Shown in pieces: positions 1 through 9,932 of a stretch of 64,000 nt of DNA (position 1 is the first letter of the stretch; the number at the start of each line of letters is the position of its first letter). Below the pieces are notes generated by a model, which saw nothing but the letters and a program-made list of their open reading frames with translations, did not search any database and was not told where the DNA came from. The DNA is from Agriotes lineatus. Its lineage: Eukaryota; Arthropoda; Insecta; Coleoptera; Elateridae. The stretch lies in NCBI GenBank assembly GCA_940337035.1, contig CALNHX010001040.1:124001-188000 (forward strand), given 5' to 3'. The position numbers and the translations under genes were made by a program.

Positions 1-237
1 TACGCGCACTCTTGAAGAGATGAAGACTTGAAACTAATTCATATTACTTGTACATATTTATTGGGTGATGATATGAACGCGAATACTGAAAAGACAAGCA
101 AAGGCGAGTGATTTTATTTGTATATAAACAATGAGCTCCTTAACATTTGATTTTCCATCCATTCTGCAATCACGATCTATACTCAGAATGCAAATAATTC
201 TTCATAATAAGCGCTTCTAATGAATGTATTGTTCTAG

Positions 238-317
238 GTAAATGTACAGGATTCAAATGTTTTGTATGCTGTGGTCCCCAGAAAGGAAGGAAGCAACGCA
301 AACAACCAAACGAAAAG
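238..317 (+). CDS. Putative internal coding exon of an unrecognised host gene
   Basis: An open 80-bp block lies between a TTCTAG acceptor and a GTGAGG donor. It starts in phase 1 and ends in phase 0. The encoded 26 residues are cysteine-rich then basic (CFVCC, then a Lys/Arg/Gln-rich stretch), and the frame continues into the exon at 957. A second acceptor (CCCCAG at about 281) could shorten it. No protein family is recognised. The calls rest on splice signals and frame continuity only, so this is an inference that RNA data could overturn. Confidence 0.35.
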
Positions 318-565
318 GTGAGGTTATAAAATCTTTTGGTATTAATTCTAGTCTATTTCATATACTGGGTGTTCCACCGTAGTTCCAACGTTGTACGGGC
401 CATAAGTTGTTAGATACCACAAAGGATCATTAATGCTGTGACTTATATCAGAGATCATGATATAAAGTTTTTATTAACCAATCTGCAATACTACTAACAA
501 TATTCCCTTCTTAAACTATTACAGTCAAGATTCCAGTCAAATGCAGGCTTTCACGGCTGTTGTCC

Positions 566-718
566 ATAATGGTATGTTCTTCCGGGTTATGCCTTGGTCG
601 TCAATTTAAACTGACATTTTGCTTCTCATGCTGTTAGCTTCTTCAGAGTCTAGAAAGTCAGCGAAACATGAAGTTTAAATCGACGACCACAGCATAACCC
701 GGAAAAACGAACCATAAA
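566..718. repeat. Short inverted-repeat element (MITE-like) in the intron
   Basis: Two arms of about 45 bp face each other, 566-612 and 671-718. Each carries TTCCGGGTTATG-like sequence followed by GGTCGTC and ATTTAAACT, with about 60 bp between them. It has no coding capacity. It lies between the two proposed host exons and is best read as a small foldback or MITE. No target duplication was resolved. Confidence 0.6.
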
Positions 719-956
719 GATTCCAAGTGATCATTTGAGTTTTTTCCTGTATTGAAAAATATTCATGTTTGTTCAAAACCCCTTACAGCAACATTCAACA
801 AACTTCAAAATTGTCAGTTGGCATTGCATAAGCTCAAAATATATGCTCACGCGTAGTAAATCTTTTGTGATTTTTACTCCCAGTATACAAAGTGCGGCAA
901 TAATAAAGTAGAGATTAGATTTAATTTGAATTGTTGTGTTTTCATGTTTGTGACAG

Positions 957-1046
957 AGCCGAAAGCATGTGAACTGCAACCCCAAAAGTGAAACAACTTT
1001 AATGGAAGATGTGCCGCCAAAAGAAGTTACAAATCCTTTTAAAGAG
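957..1046 (+). CDS. Putative internal coding exon, 30 codons
   Basis: The block runs from a GTGACAG acceptor to a perfect GAG|GTAAGG donor and is exactly 30 codons, phase 0 at both ends. It encodes an acidic/polar peptide ending NPFKE. It is preceded by the phase-0 exon ending at 317 and followed by the repeated exon starting at 1176, so all frames agree. The last 12 bases and the intron after it reappear at 4805, which shows that this exon boundary was inside the duplicated segment. Function unknown. Confidence 0.5.
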
Positions 1047-1175
1047 GTAAGGCTATGAAATTGATGTAGACATATATAACTTCAACCTGCACATAATATC
1101 CAGTTCAAGATTATTACCCGTTGATTTTTTCGTGGCATCACCAAGCAGGATTTTGAATTGTTTCTTTTGTTTTAG

Positions 1176-1318
1176 GAAATACACACTGAAGAGGAGAATA
1201 ATGACCAGATGAACTATGAGAATAGTGACCATATCAACTATACGAACCATTTAGTAGAAAAATTTAAAAGACGTCTGTCATATGAAATTCAGAAATTTAA
1301 ACTAGATGCAAGTCCTTC
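1176..1318 (+). CDS. Repeated coding exon, copy 1
   Basis: Phase-0 start after TTTTAG. The peptide begins EIHTEENNDQMNYEN and contains the repeated NYEN/NYTN motif, then a basic stretch and a YEIQKFKLD tail. It runs into TGA at 1320 unless spliced at the weak GT at 1319. It matches the terminal exon at 4947 closely, so it is probably derived from a functional exon, but whether this copy is used is unknown. No family recognised. Confidence 0.45.
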
Positions 1319-1362
1319 GTGACATCACCAAGCAAAATTTTGAATGGTTTCTTTTGTTTTAG

Positions 1363-1505
1363 GAAATACACACTGAAGAGGAGAATAACGACCAGATGAA
1401 CTATGAGAATAATGACCATATCAACTATACGAACCATTTAGTAGAAAAATTTGAACGACGGCTGTCATATGAAATTCAGCAATTTAAACTAGATGCAAGT
1501 CCTTC
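1363..1505 (+). CDS. Repeated coding exon, copy 2
   Basis: Same structure as copy 1, 187 bp further on: TTTTAG acceptor, phase-0 frame, EIHTEENNDQMNYEN start and a KFKLD-type end before CCTTCGTGA. Only a handful of bases differ from copies 1 and 3. It could be an alternative exon, a cassette that is skipped, or a decayed duplicate. Confidence 0.4.
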
Positions 1506-1549
1506 GTGACATCACCAAGCAGGATTTTGAATGGTTTCTTTTGTTTTAG

Positions 1550-1733
1550 GAAATACACACTGAAGAGGAGAATAATGACCAGATGAACTATGAGAATAAT
1601 GACCAGATCAACTATACGAACCATTTAGTAGAAAAATTTGAAAGGCGTCTGTCATATGCAATTCAGCAATTTAAACTAGATGCAAGTCCTTCGGACACAC
1701 CTTTATTGCCAGTACGGAAATCTATACTAAAGT
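1550..1733 (+). CDS. Repeated coding exon, copy 3, truncated by insertion
   Basis: This copy lacks the in-frame TGA after CCTTCG and continues with TPLLPV, as the terminal exon does (KAPLFPV). At about 1724-1733 it loses similarity to the terminal exon and runs into the hairpin element at 1745, where the frame closes at 1757. It therefore looks like an ancestral terminal exon cut by inserted DNA; the intact version survives as copy 4 at 4947. Confidence 0.45.
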
Positions 1734-1744
1734 ATCATCAAAAA

Positions 1745-1900
1745 ATTATTTTCATCTAGAGAAATATGGAATAGTTTTCTAATTTATGAATGCAACTATG
1801 TTTATACTTAAATGTCAAACTTGACATTTGATTTTTAAGTGACTTATAGTCGCATTCATAAATGAGGAACTATTCCATACCCATACTAGATGAAAATAAT
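1745..1900. repeat. 156-bp palindromic MITE
   Basis: Terminal inverted repeats begin ATTATTTTCATCTA and end TAGATGAAAATAAT. The arms continue inward through GGAATAG...CTATTCC and ATGAATGC...GCATTCAT. No coding potential. It lies immediately left of the Tc1 element and at the break in exon copy 3. Confidence 0.75.
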
Positions 1901-1914
1901 GTTTAATCATATTA

Positions 1915-3409
1915 TACACACATCACAAAAGTTTAGGGATATACATTTTTTTATCGATATAAATTAATTTTGTTATCAAATATTTCTACCATTGATCAAG
2001 TATGTTAGTGCTAGTCTTTGGGCTAGCGATAGCAAATGTTTCAATTCTAAATAAACAAATGCAAATGCTTAATTGTCAATTCAACTGAAAATAAAGCAAT
2101 TCCATTGCTGTTAAGAAATAATTCAATCATAATTTACAGTTGGTTTAAATTTATTTTGGGGTGTATTAAGTTTTATTGGTGCTGTTATTATGGAAACTAA
2201 CGAACGTCAAGATTTACGTTTAGCTAAAATAAATAGAGCAGTAAGTATGCTAGAAGCTGGCTGAAGACAAGTTGATGTTGCAGCATCTTTAAACACTTCT
2301 CAAAGTGTTATTAGCAGATTGTGGCATAGATATAGGACATCTGGAGATCCTAGCGAATAACATCCAGGTCGTGGACGCATTACCACCGCAGTTCAAAATC
2401 GCTACTTAACTTTGGAAGCTAGACGACGACCAACCATTACGGCTAAACAATTGGTTTCACAGTTTTGGACTACTCATAATGTAACTGTATCTCTCAAACA
2501 ATTAGAAATCGATTGCATGAAGCTGATCTGCTTGCCCGACGTCCAATAGGAGCCCCGCCAATTCGGCATAGTAATCAAGCACGCAGAGTAGAATGGGCTG
2601 AAGAGCATATTCTGTGGACAGAAGAGCAATGGTCTATGGTTTTTTTCACAGATAAATCTCACCCTGAGTGTGGAGACAACCTGGTAACTTGGAAAGGATC
2701 AGATGTGTTCAGGAGGAACATTCTTACAAAGGAAGTACCGTAATGATGTGGGGTGGTATCTGTATTGGTGGAAGAACAGATCTCGTTTTTCTTGAAAGGT
2801 TTATGAATGCCGATGAGTACCTAAATAGCGTACTGTGGCCTATAGTTCTTCCATTCGCAGATGCTGTTGCTGATGCATGATAATGTCACCGAGTGGCTTG
2901 AAGATGAAAACATTTCTGTTTTACCATGGCCTGCGCAGTCCACAGACTTAAACATTATTGAGAATGTGTGGGACATGTTGGGAAGAAGCGTTGAAAGTGA
3001 ATTTAGTAAAATTTTTACTCGGTTTCAACTTTGTGATACCCTTGTAAGACACTGGCAACAGTTAGGTACCACAAGATGCAATCGATAATTTAATTTTATC
3101 AATGCCTAGAAGATGCAGAGCTGTTTTAAACCAAAGAGGAAGCAATACTCTCTACTAAATTTAATTAATGAATACGTTAAGAGCTGACACTTCAATTTCT
3201 TGTGATTGTATAAAATCAACGTTTTGTTAATAAGTTTCGTTAAAGCTTTTTCAGATTGTCTTCTTTTGTTGTAAATTAAATTCTTAATTTCGAATGTTGT
3301 AATAGTGTTGTGTTAATTTATTATCAGCAGACTACCTCAAAAAGAAACCAATTTACTTTACAGTTTTGTATAAAAAAAAATATATCCCTAGACTTTTGTG
3401 ATGTGTGTA
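1915..3409 (+). mobile_element. Tc1-like transposon, about 1.5 kb, decayed
   Basis: Near-identical terminal inverted repeats start TACACACATCACAAAAGT on both sides and are flanked by TA dinucleotides, the standard Tc1/mariner target duplication. The element encloses a degraded transposase gene on the plus strand. Length and structure are typical of Tc1 elements. It sits between the 156-bp MITE and the foldback element, inside the interrupted exon triplication. Confidence 0.9.
2190..3158 (+). pseudogene. Tc1 transposase pseudogene
   Basis: Translation in shifting frames gives an N-terminal helix-turn-helix pair (VDVAASLNTSQSVISRLWHR), a second DNA-binding part (ARRRPTITAKQL), and a DDE core. 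The catalytic positions are still visible as D in FFTDKSH, D in MHDNVT and E in LNIIENVW. The usual second-Asp context (QQDNA-like) is altered. Stops in the N-terminal part and at least two frameshifts (near 2560 and 2870) make it inactive. The start ATG is taken from the first in-frame Met before the HTH; the stop is TAA at 3156-3158. Confidence 0.85.
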
Positions 3410-3777
3410 TATCAGTTTTACTATAAAAGACAAAATACAAAACAAAGTAAGCAATGCCCAACTATATTATGTGATAGGATGCACCCCTGATTGGTTGGTT
3501 TATTCTACATTCTTTTTACCCTGTCTTCGCACACCTCCAACCATAACCGACATTCAAGCTATTGATTGGTAATTTCGGTTTAGTCTCGTCACTTTTAGAA
3601 AGTGAATAGTATTAAATATTTTTTGTTCTATAGAATAAGTCTGCAATCAACCTATAGCCCTTTCATGGTCGACCTGTCAATCGTGATAGACTGTTTGTCC
3701 ACCACTGGTATACAGGGTGTCGCAAAACGATTGAGACACCGATTAGTCATAGATTCTTTAGGTTATAATAAATTAAT
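3410..3777. other. No gene seen; unassigned spacer
   Basis: This stretch between the Tc1 element and the foldback contains no convincing frame. A CAGGGTGTCGC string at 3715, resembling one end of the TA-type MITEs elsewhere in the window, is the only recognisable scrap. Confidence 0.4.
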
Positions 3778-4804
3778 TAAACCTAATATACCTTAGTACA
3801 AAATCCCTCCAGTAATAAGGTATAGGGCCTTGAGTTCAATTTGTTGTTTTTTCTTTTTATGTGAATTTCCACAAATGTAAAGATACCGATTTGAATTTTG
3901 GTACACATGCTTACTATTATATACTGCACTAATGATAACATTTTCATAAACTAGACTTAACTGTAAGAGGAACTTTACCTATCTTTGAAAACTTTTTTAG
4001 CTCTAATTTTGTTATCTGTATCATATTTTAAAATTTTATGTTATTATCCGAAAGAAAATTAAAAAGCGTAAAAATAAAGTACGCTTAGTTCATAAGCGTA
4101 AAAGCAAGTGTTTACCTTAAAATGCCTATCAAAGGTTTTTGGTTGTCATTAAGACGTGCAATTATTAAGTAGCCATGCTCACAAACACAAAGGACGATTG
4201 TGATCTAGTAAACAATAATAAATAAATTAATGAGGTCAGTGACATAATTTTATTTTTTCTTGTGCTTACGAAAATGCTGCGACCTAGGAACATTTCAGCA
4301 GTCGAGAAATCATTATAACGCGGTATTTTCGTAAGCACAAAAGAGAAAAAAATTATGTCACTGACCTCATTAATTGATTTATTATTGTTGTTTGCTAGAC
4401 CACAATCATTGCACATTGTTTTTGTGAGCATGGCTACTTGATGTGCTAATTTTAAGGTAAACGCTTGCTATTACGCTTATGAACTAAGAGTACTTACTTT
4501 CTTTTTACACTTTTTAATTTTCTTTCGGATAATTAAATAAAATTTTAAAATATGATACAGATAACAAAATTAGAGCTAAAACAAGTTTTCAACAATAGGT
4601 AAAGTTCCTCTTACGTTAAGTCTAGTTCATGAAAGTGTTATCATTAGTGCAGTACATAATAGTGCGCATGTATACCAAAATTCAAATCGGTATCTTTGCA
4701 ATTGTCGAAATTAGTATAAAAAGAAAAAACAACAAATTGAACTTCAAGGCCCTATAACTTTTTACTGGAGGGACTTTGTACAAAGGTAGGTACATTAGGC
4801 TTAG
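3778..4804. mobile_element. 1-kb foldback (long inverted repeat) element
   Basis: The left arm (3778 to about 4255) is the reverse complement of the right arm (about 4330-4804) over nearly 480 bp with scattered mismatches and small gaps; the loop is about 70 bp. Outer ends read TTAAACCTAAT and ATTAGGCTTAG. The arms contain CCCTCCAGTAA, CCGAAAGAAAATTAAAAAG and GAGGTCAGTGACATAATTTT with their complements. There is no transposase. The right end abuts exactly the point (4805) at which duplicated host sequence resumes. Confidence 0.9.
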
Positions 4805-4946
4805 TCCTTTTAAAGTGGTAAGGCTATAAAATTGATGCTGACTTATATAACTTTAACCTAGACATAATACCCAGTTGAATGTTATTACTAGATGATTTTT
4901 TCGTAACATCCCCAAGCAGGATTTTGAATGGTTTCTTTGGTTTTAG

Positions 4947-5384
4947 GAAATGTACACTGAAGAGAAGAATAATGACCAGATCAACTATGAGAATAATGAC
5001 CAGATCAACTACGTGAACCATTTAGTAGAAAAATGTGAAAAACTCCTTTCATATGAAATTCAGCAATTTAAACTAGATACAAGTCCTTCAAAGGCACCTT
5101 TATTTCCAGTACAGAAATCTAGTAAGCTACGACTACCCCTTGACCAACATTTACTTGACCAACATTTACCTGACCATAATGACTGGATCTATAAGAAATA
5201 TTTAGACGAAGAATTTAAGATACTCATACCATACGAAGATGAAGAAACAAAGCATGACAAAAGTTCTTGGACTACAAGCATACTATACTCGCTGCCTGTA
5301 GGGCACTCTAGCTCGCTGCGGCTACTTCTTAACCAACTGTCATCTGAAAATGACTGCTGGCACCTGCCACCTGGCACCTATTGA
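4947..5384 (+). CDS. Terminal coding exon of the left-edge host gene
   Basis: After a TTTTAG acceptor, a 145-codon open frame (GAA, then ATG at 4950) runs to TGA at 5382-5384. It opens with the same block as the repeated exon (TEEKNNDQINYENNDQINY), continues through KAPLFPV, then a Leu/Asp/His repeat (LDQHLLDQHLPDH), an acidic part and a Ser/Leu-rich tail. An AATAAA lies 112 bp downstream. No signal peptide, membrane segment or known domain is visible, and the family is not recognised. The internal repeats and local duplications suggest a fast-evolving, lineage-restricted protein. Confidence 0.55.
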   Translation, partial: EMYTEEKNNDQINYENNDQINYVNHLVEKCEKLLSYEIQQFKLDTSPSKAPLFPVQKSSKLRLPLDQHLLDQHLPDHNDWIYKKYLDEEFKILIPYEDEETKHDKSSWTTSILYSLPVGHSSSLRLLLNQLSSENDCWHLPPGTY

Positions 5385-5495
5385 TGAAATGCATCATCTT
5401 GGCTTTTTAAATTCACGTTGAAATGTAATCATCTATAAATTGTTTAATATTCAAGTTGTATTTGACACAAGTTAATGAATTAGTTAATGGCAATC

Positions 5496-5501
5496 AATAA
5501 A
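5496..5501 (+). promoter_or_regulatory. Polyadenylation signal AATAAA
   Basis: A canonical AATAAA lies 112 bp after the stop of the terminal exon, an appropriate distance for a short 3' UTR. It supports 4947-5384 as the last exon. Confidence 0.5.
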
Positions 5502-5739
5502 TAGTAAACAAGTATAGGCTTTATTTTATTGTGAATCCGACATGCTCATTCTGTACAGATTCTCTGAAAGTTCTTTATAAACTTTATATCCAACACAGAC
5601 TGAGAATGTAAGTGGATAATATATGCAATCTGTGGTTTTGTTTTCAAAAGAAAGTGTAGTTGACAGAGTCAGTAGCATCCTACTGTTATTTTGGTAAATA
5701 TTTATTATATGGCCATTTTATCATTCTCCCCTAAATGTT

Positions 5740-5864
5740 TGCAAATAGGCAACAGATCTTACAATCCACAGGCAACTTGGTGCAAACCAGTTTTTAATAA
5801 AAAATAATCACGCTACAAATTGACGGGTAACCTGTTGATTGTAAGATATGTTGCCTATTTGTAA
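5740..5864. repeat. Short inverted-repeat element
   Basis: GCAAATAGGCAAC near 5740 pairs with GTTGCCTATTTGTAA near 5850, and the arms continue through ATCTTACAATC and GATTGTAAGAT. It is noncoding and about 125 bp long, MITE-like. Confidence 0.6.
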
Positions 5865-6139
5865 ATCTTCAGTGTGTTTCCAGTACACACTCATTCATTT
5901 TGTTACTAGCAAACTATTTGAAAAAAATGACAAACTAATTTTAAATAGATTTTTCCAACTTTGTTTTCCTCCATTTATTAGCAATCTGCCCAAGAGCAAT
6001 GGGCTTAGGTTGTGACCAGAAAGTGTCATGTTCTAGTGAACCTTACTACTTACTAAATTACATTAATTTATAATTGGTATGATGTCACATATAAGTGATA
6101 ATTAAATTAAATAATTAATGACAGTTTATTATTCACATA

Positions 6140-7447
6140 AATCTGTCTTTTAAGTGAGAGTGTAAACCTTTTGAGGCGTCATTAGGCTGCACTGACACTC
6201 TTTCACAATATTTTGTACTGAACTGAGTAACCACATCCTTGATTGGTGTAATTTGTATATCTCATTGAAGCACTGTATTGGGTACATTATAGGGAGCGTT
6301 GACAAAGGCACGAGCTACGTTGTTCTGGAACCTCTGCAATATATCAATATTGGAGTTGCTGGCAGTACCCCACAGTTGGATATCATATGCCCAAACAGGC
6401 TTGAGAATGCTTTTATATAACAGTATCTTGCTCTCTAGGGATCATTGTGATTTACGTCTAATGTTCCAGTACATCTGTCTCAATTTAAGTCTTAATTGTC
6501 TTCGCTTGGAAAAGATAAGTATGCTTCTTCCCAGTGAGCCCCCTATCTAGATGCATACCAAGATGTTTTGCATCTCCGGCTTGTGGAATTTGACAATTAT
6601 TAATCGTAACTGGAGGGCATGTTCCTTTTTGCATTGTGAAAGTGACATGCACAGACTTCGTTGGCCTTGATACGCCACTTCTTAAGAGAGTTTTGTATTT
6701 TGGTTAGATTGACCTGCACGTTCCTTGATGCTGTAGGGTCAACGTAAGAAGCCAAGACTGCTGTGTTATCAGCAAGTGGCAGTTACATTTTCAATTTGTA
6801 TTGAAGCCCGGTGTGCCATACCTTGTCAAATGTCTGAAATATATCTACAGTGTAGAAATACTGCTGAACAGTACCTATTTGCATAAAGGTCTCAGTGTAT
6901 TTTATTGAGTAGCCTATGGATCTGTTCTATGGTTCCATGCTTATTACGGAATCCACACAGATGTGCTGGTATAAGGTGTTCTTCATTTAGTAAGTATTAC
7001 TTTTAGTTTTTTATATAATTTTTTCAAAAACCTATGATAAGACAGGCAAAAGACTTATTGGTTTGTATGAGCAAGATTTTTCTAGCTTTTTGCGGAGTTA
7101 CAAAATTATAATGATTTGAGCCACTAGGGAAATAGTTGAGTCGAAGTATAACATTAAAAATGAAGGTTATTAATTTAAAACTTCTTGCAGCACTTTAGCA
7201 GTGATAAAATCAAAACCAGGCGCTTTCTTGATTTTAACGTTAGTCCTGATTGTTTTTGTTACCTCTTATTTTTGTCTTGTGAGGTAAATCCAATTGCAAT
7301 GGAGTTTCAAGAGAGTTTTTGATTTCATTTTCTTCGTAAATGGTTGCTTCAGAAGGGCGTGGTTGAAAAACTATTTGGAGGTGCTTAGCAAAAACGACAG
7401 CCTTTTCATTGTTTTTCTTGGCCCATTGGTTGATATCAGTTTTAATG
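6140..7447 (-). pseudogene. Jockey-like reverse transcriptase, C-terminal half (relic)
   Basis: The minus-strand frames include PPIKTDINQWAKKNNEKA (the linker before RT), AHLCGFRNKHGTIEQI (RT block), LADNTAVLAS (where the FADD-type catalytic box is now LADN) and ILKPVWAYDIQLWGTAS (the post-RT segment diagnostic of the jockey clade). The segment carrying the first catalytic Asp block is partly lost, and frames change repeatedly. The shadow reading frame on the plus strand at 6299-6550 has no meaning of its own. Confidence 0.8.
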
Positions 7448-7725
7448 GGGGGCACGCCTACTTAGCATGCGGGAGGTCATGGGTTAGATTCCTGCGACTG
7501 CTCTGATTCAGGTTTTTAGGTGGTTTTCCTCAGTCAACGGAGTACCTTCTCTGAGGCAAATGTTGGAGCAGTACTTTTCCACCTTTCCTAGCCTTTCTTC
7601 CATTCTCCACCCCCCCCCTTTTTCTCACCCATCCTATAATTCCCTCTAATGGCTGAAGAGGGACGCAAGGTCCCTATAGCAGCCCTCTCCCCAGTTAAGG
7701 GTATTGAAATTACCTTAAACTTGAT
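7448..7725 (+). mobile_element. SINE-like repeat with a B-box-like motif
   Basis: The insertion splits the jockey frame between two collinear pieces. It begins with GCACGCCTACTTAGCATGCG and contains GGGTTAGATTCCTGC, close to a tRNA-type B box (GGTTCGANTCC). The A box is not clear. A C-rich tract lies near 7605-7620. A tRNA-derived SINE is the most likely reading, but tail and target duplication were not resolved. Confidence 0.5.
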
Positions 7726-7734
7726 AGTAAATGA

Positions 7735-8112
7735 GACTTTTTCTTTGTCATGGATAATCTGTGAATCTGGAGCAGCATACCTAGCTGCTTCTTGAATATC
7801 TTTTGGTCAGCTGTTCTATTGCCAGATTGATATCTCTATAAGCTTTTAATGGAAGATCTAATATTATTATTTATCCAATTTTTGTCAGAAAAAGTCTCAG
7901 TTGGTGTTTTTGCTGTATAAGGAAGGTTGTTTTTCTTTGTTCAAGATCTGAGAATGAATAATAATTATTACGGGTGAGTGTTCAGACAATAATTCTATAC
8001 AAGTTTCTGCTTTACATTTCTTTAATTCGATTCCTTTAATTATACCAAAATCTAACAGGTCCGTTAGTTTTTCTCTGTCCGAGGACCAATATGTCGGTTC
8101 ACTTGTTGACAT
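7735..8112 (-). pseudogene. Jockey-like ORF2, end of endonuclease and linker (relic)
   Basis: The minus frame opens with TSEPTYWSSDREKLTDLLDF, which matches the endonuclease region of jockey elements where the target structure (PTYW...LLDF) precedes the HSPV block (here EHSPVIIII). It runs to a stop near 7897 and continues degraded to 7735. It is the direct continuation of the piece at 8533-8831 once the MITE is removed. Confidence 0.75.
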
Positions 8113-8113
8113 A

Positions 8114-8532
8114 CAGGGTGTCCTGTAATGGCCACTAAAGCTTCAGGTATCGATATTCCTTGTACAATTCTGAGTCAAAAATCCTAATAGGAAAATGTTG
8201 GATTGGTCTTCATGAGCCCTCCGAGCGGTACATAAACCATGGTATCACAAAAGTACTTCAGCTAATGCACACAGTTTCATAAAAGTACGTCGATATTTCT
8301 GAAATTTTGCATGAGACCATAATTTTACATTTTGAACAACTCTTCCTGATAACATTTTGTCGTAAGATTTAAAACAGAAGGGGTACTTTACCTGAAAAAA
8401 CAATTGTTCTTACCTACCGCCTGTGAGGGCTAATGAAGACCAAACCAAAATTTTCGTATGAAGATTTTCAACTCAGAATTGTACAAGGAATATGGCTACT
8501 TGAAGCTTTAGTGGCCATTACGGGACACACTG
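8114..8532. mobile_element. 419-bp MITE with TA target sites (Tc1/mariner-type)
   Basis: Ends read CAGGGTGTCCTGTAATGGCC and GGCCATTACGGGACACACTG, flanked by TA on both sides. The inverted repeats extend inward for about 65 bp (CTTCAGGTA...TACTTGAAG and ATTCCTTGTACAATTCTGAG with its complement). Noncoding. It was inserted into the jockey endonuclease. Confidence 0.85.
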
Positions 8533-8831
8533 TATACTTCAAGTTGTTATTATCCATGGCCTTACGCAATTTCCTTCCCTTAGTATTCGTCAATCTTAAA
8601 CCCCAAGTTTTATTTTTGGTGTTGTAATTGCCGCCTGCTATAAATTTGTTACTTAATGTTTAAGAAATTTATTGGATTCAATCCACCTTCAATGGAGATG
8701 CTAGTGAATTGCAGAAAATCTTTAGAGAATTTTTCTCTTTCATAATCTTTCAATACTATTTCGAACTATTGTGGCTATCCCATCGTGTGCCTTATTGTCT
8801 GGGTGTTTGGTTGTGTATATTTTAGATTTAG
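8533..8831 (-). pseudogene. Jockey-like AP endonuclease, middle part (relic)
   Basis: The minus frame reads YIRIPKSKIYTTKHPDNKAH, then DGIATIVRNSIE, the recognisable jockey endonuclease strand where target peptides such as HGGTAIIIRNSI occur in intact copies. It joins in sense to the N-terminal piece at 10180-10320 when the insertion 8845-10160 and one target copy are removed. Confidence 0.8.
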
Positions 8832-8953
8832 GTATGCGTATGTACAGAAATGAAAACACTATGGGCTATAGCAGTAACACTGTGGGATAGACAAAGAAGC
8901 TCTGAAATCAGACAGAGATGTGAAGTACCAGATGTAGTTAGATGGGTCCGAAG

Positions 8954-9932
8954 TAGTGATGGGCATAACCGGATAATTTTCATAACCAAATTATTTGCAT
9001 TCGAATAATATTAATAACCGAATGATTATCTGAATAATCTTTCGAATAAATTTTGGCTCTCGATCCGTTTCGATTAAGTCAGCCGGTTTGCCGGTTGGCG
9101 GTTCACCATCATCTGCATCGACATCGGTTCACCGTCATCTGCATCGACATAGTAACTTGCAGATAGCAGAGGAACCAAAACATAATATGTACGGTCGGCG
9201 CCTTAGAAATCGGGACACGTAATATGTTCTTCTAGTCTTTGGAGTATTCTTGCTCCGGTTACTTCATTAATGTGAGATGGCATTTCATAATTGACAAACA
9301 ATAAACAATCTGACGTAACAATTAAAACCATAATAACTGTAAAAACCCAGTTTATACACTTAAAAAATACATGCAAAATATATCATAATAGTGTAGAGTG
9401 CCCGATTTCTAAGGCGCCGACCGTACATTATCTGTTATGTATTGGAAATGAAGAGGTATTTATTAAGAAGTGTAGAAAGAAAGAAATATGCGGGACTGCT
9501 TGCTAATCGTGGTAAAACGTTTATCTTTATCGACCGGGTGGGTTAAAGGCCCTTTGGAGATGTAAGCAAATAAAAAATTGTTTTATAGCTTGATGCGTTT
9601 GCAGTTTTTAGGCGTTCAGGTTTCAGGTTACCAGAATTTGATATTTTTTATGATAGGAGGTAGTTACGCGATAACCAAATGGTGTTTTCAATACAACCTG
9701 CTTTGTTTATGAGTTATGACGTACCTATTTATATTTACAAAATTTTGAGCACTGCGTAGGTCCCTGAGATACGGCACGTAGTACGTTTGAATAGAAGTTT
9801 TATATTCAAAGCGTAGTACGTATCAGCATGAGGTTATTTTTCATTCAAATACTTGGAACGAAAACCGAGTTACATAGGTTATTTCAATAACTGGATAATC
9901 GGTTATTTTTCATTCGAATAAGCTCATCACTA
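8954..9932. mobile_element. 979-bp nonautonomous hAT element
   Basis: The perfect 8-bp target duplication GTCCGAAG lies at 8946-8953 and 9933-9940. Termini are TAGTGATGGGC and GCTCATCACTA. The interior is rich in ATTCGAATAA-type sequence and has no transposase. The same TAGTGATGGG terminus is found on three other elements in this window (16287, 22057, 59531). A second inverted repeat (9189-9426) is nested inside it. Confidence 0.92.
9189..9426. repeat. Inverted-repeat element nested in the hAT MITE
   Basis: The arms GTACGGTCGGCGCCTTAGAA and its complement ending CGACCGTAC enclose about 180 bp of AT-rich DNA. The arms continue into AATCGGGACAC / GTGCCCGATT. It is noncoding and is probably a MITE; no unambiguous target duplication was found. 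Confidence 0.65.

Larger units (their letters stand above)
1035..1733 (+). repeat. Tandem triplication of an exon plus its upstream intron end, 187-bp period
   Basis: The unit begins TGACATCACCAAGCAG, contains a polypyrimidine tract and TTTTAG acceptor, and then about 143 bp of open exon. Acceptors sit at 1174-1175, 1361-1362 and 1548-1549, an exact 187-bp step. The units differ by a few substitutions. Units 1 and 2 end in CCTTCGTGACA, which reads as a stop in frame unless a weak GTGACA donor is used. Unit 3 instead reads through. A fourth unit with its own copy of the preceding donor and intron lies at 4805-5384. This is a coding-exon duplication, not a satellite or CRISPR array. Confidence 0.85.

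Noticed and set aside
1035..1733. Regular 187-bp repeats resembling a CRISPR-like array or satellite
   Set aside because: Units are near-identical throughout, contain a splice acceptor and open frame, and occur in a eukaryotic gene.
4165..4431. 88-codon minus-strand frame
   Set aside because: It runs across the loop of the 1-kb foldback; palindrome complementarity explains it.
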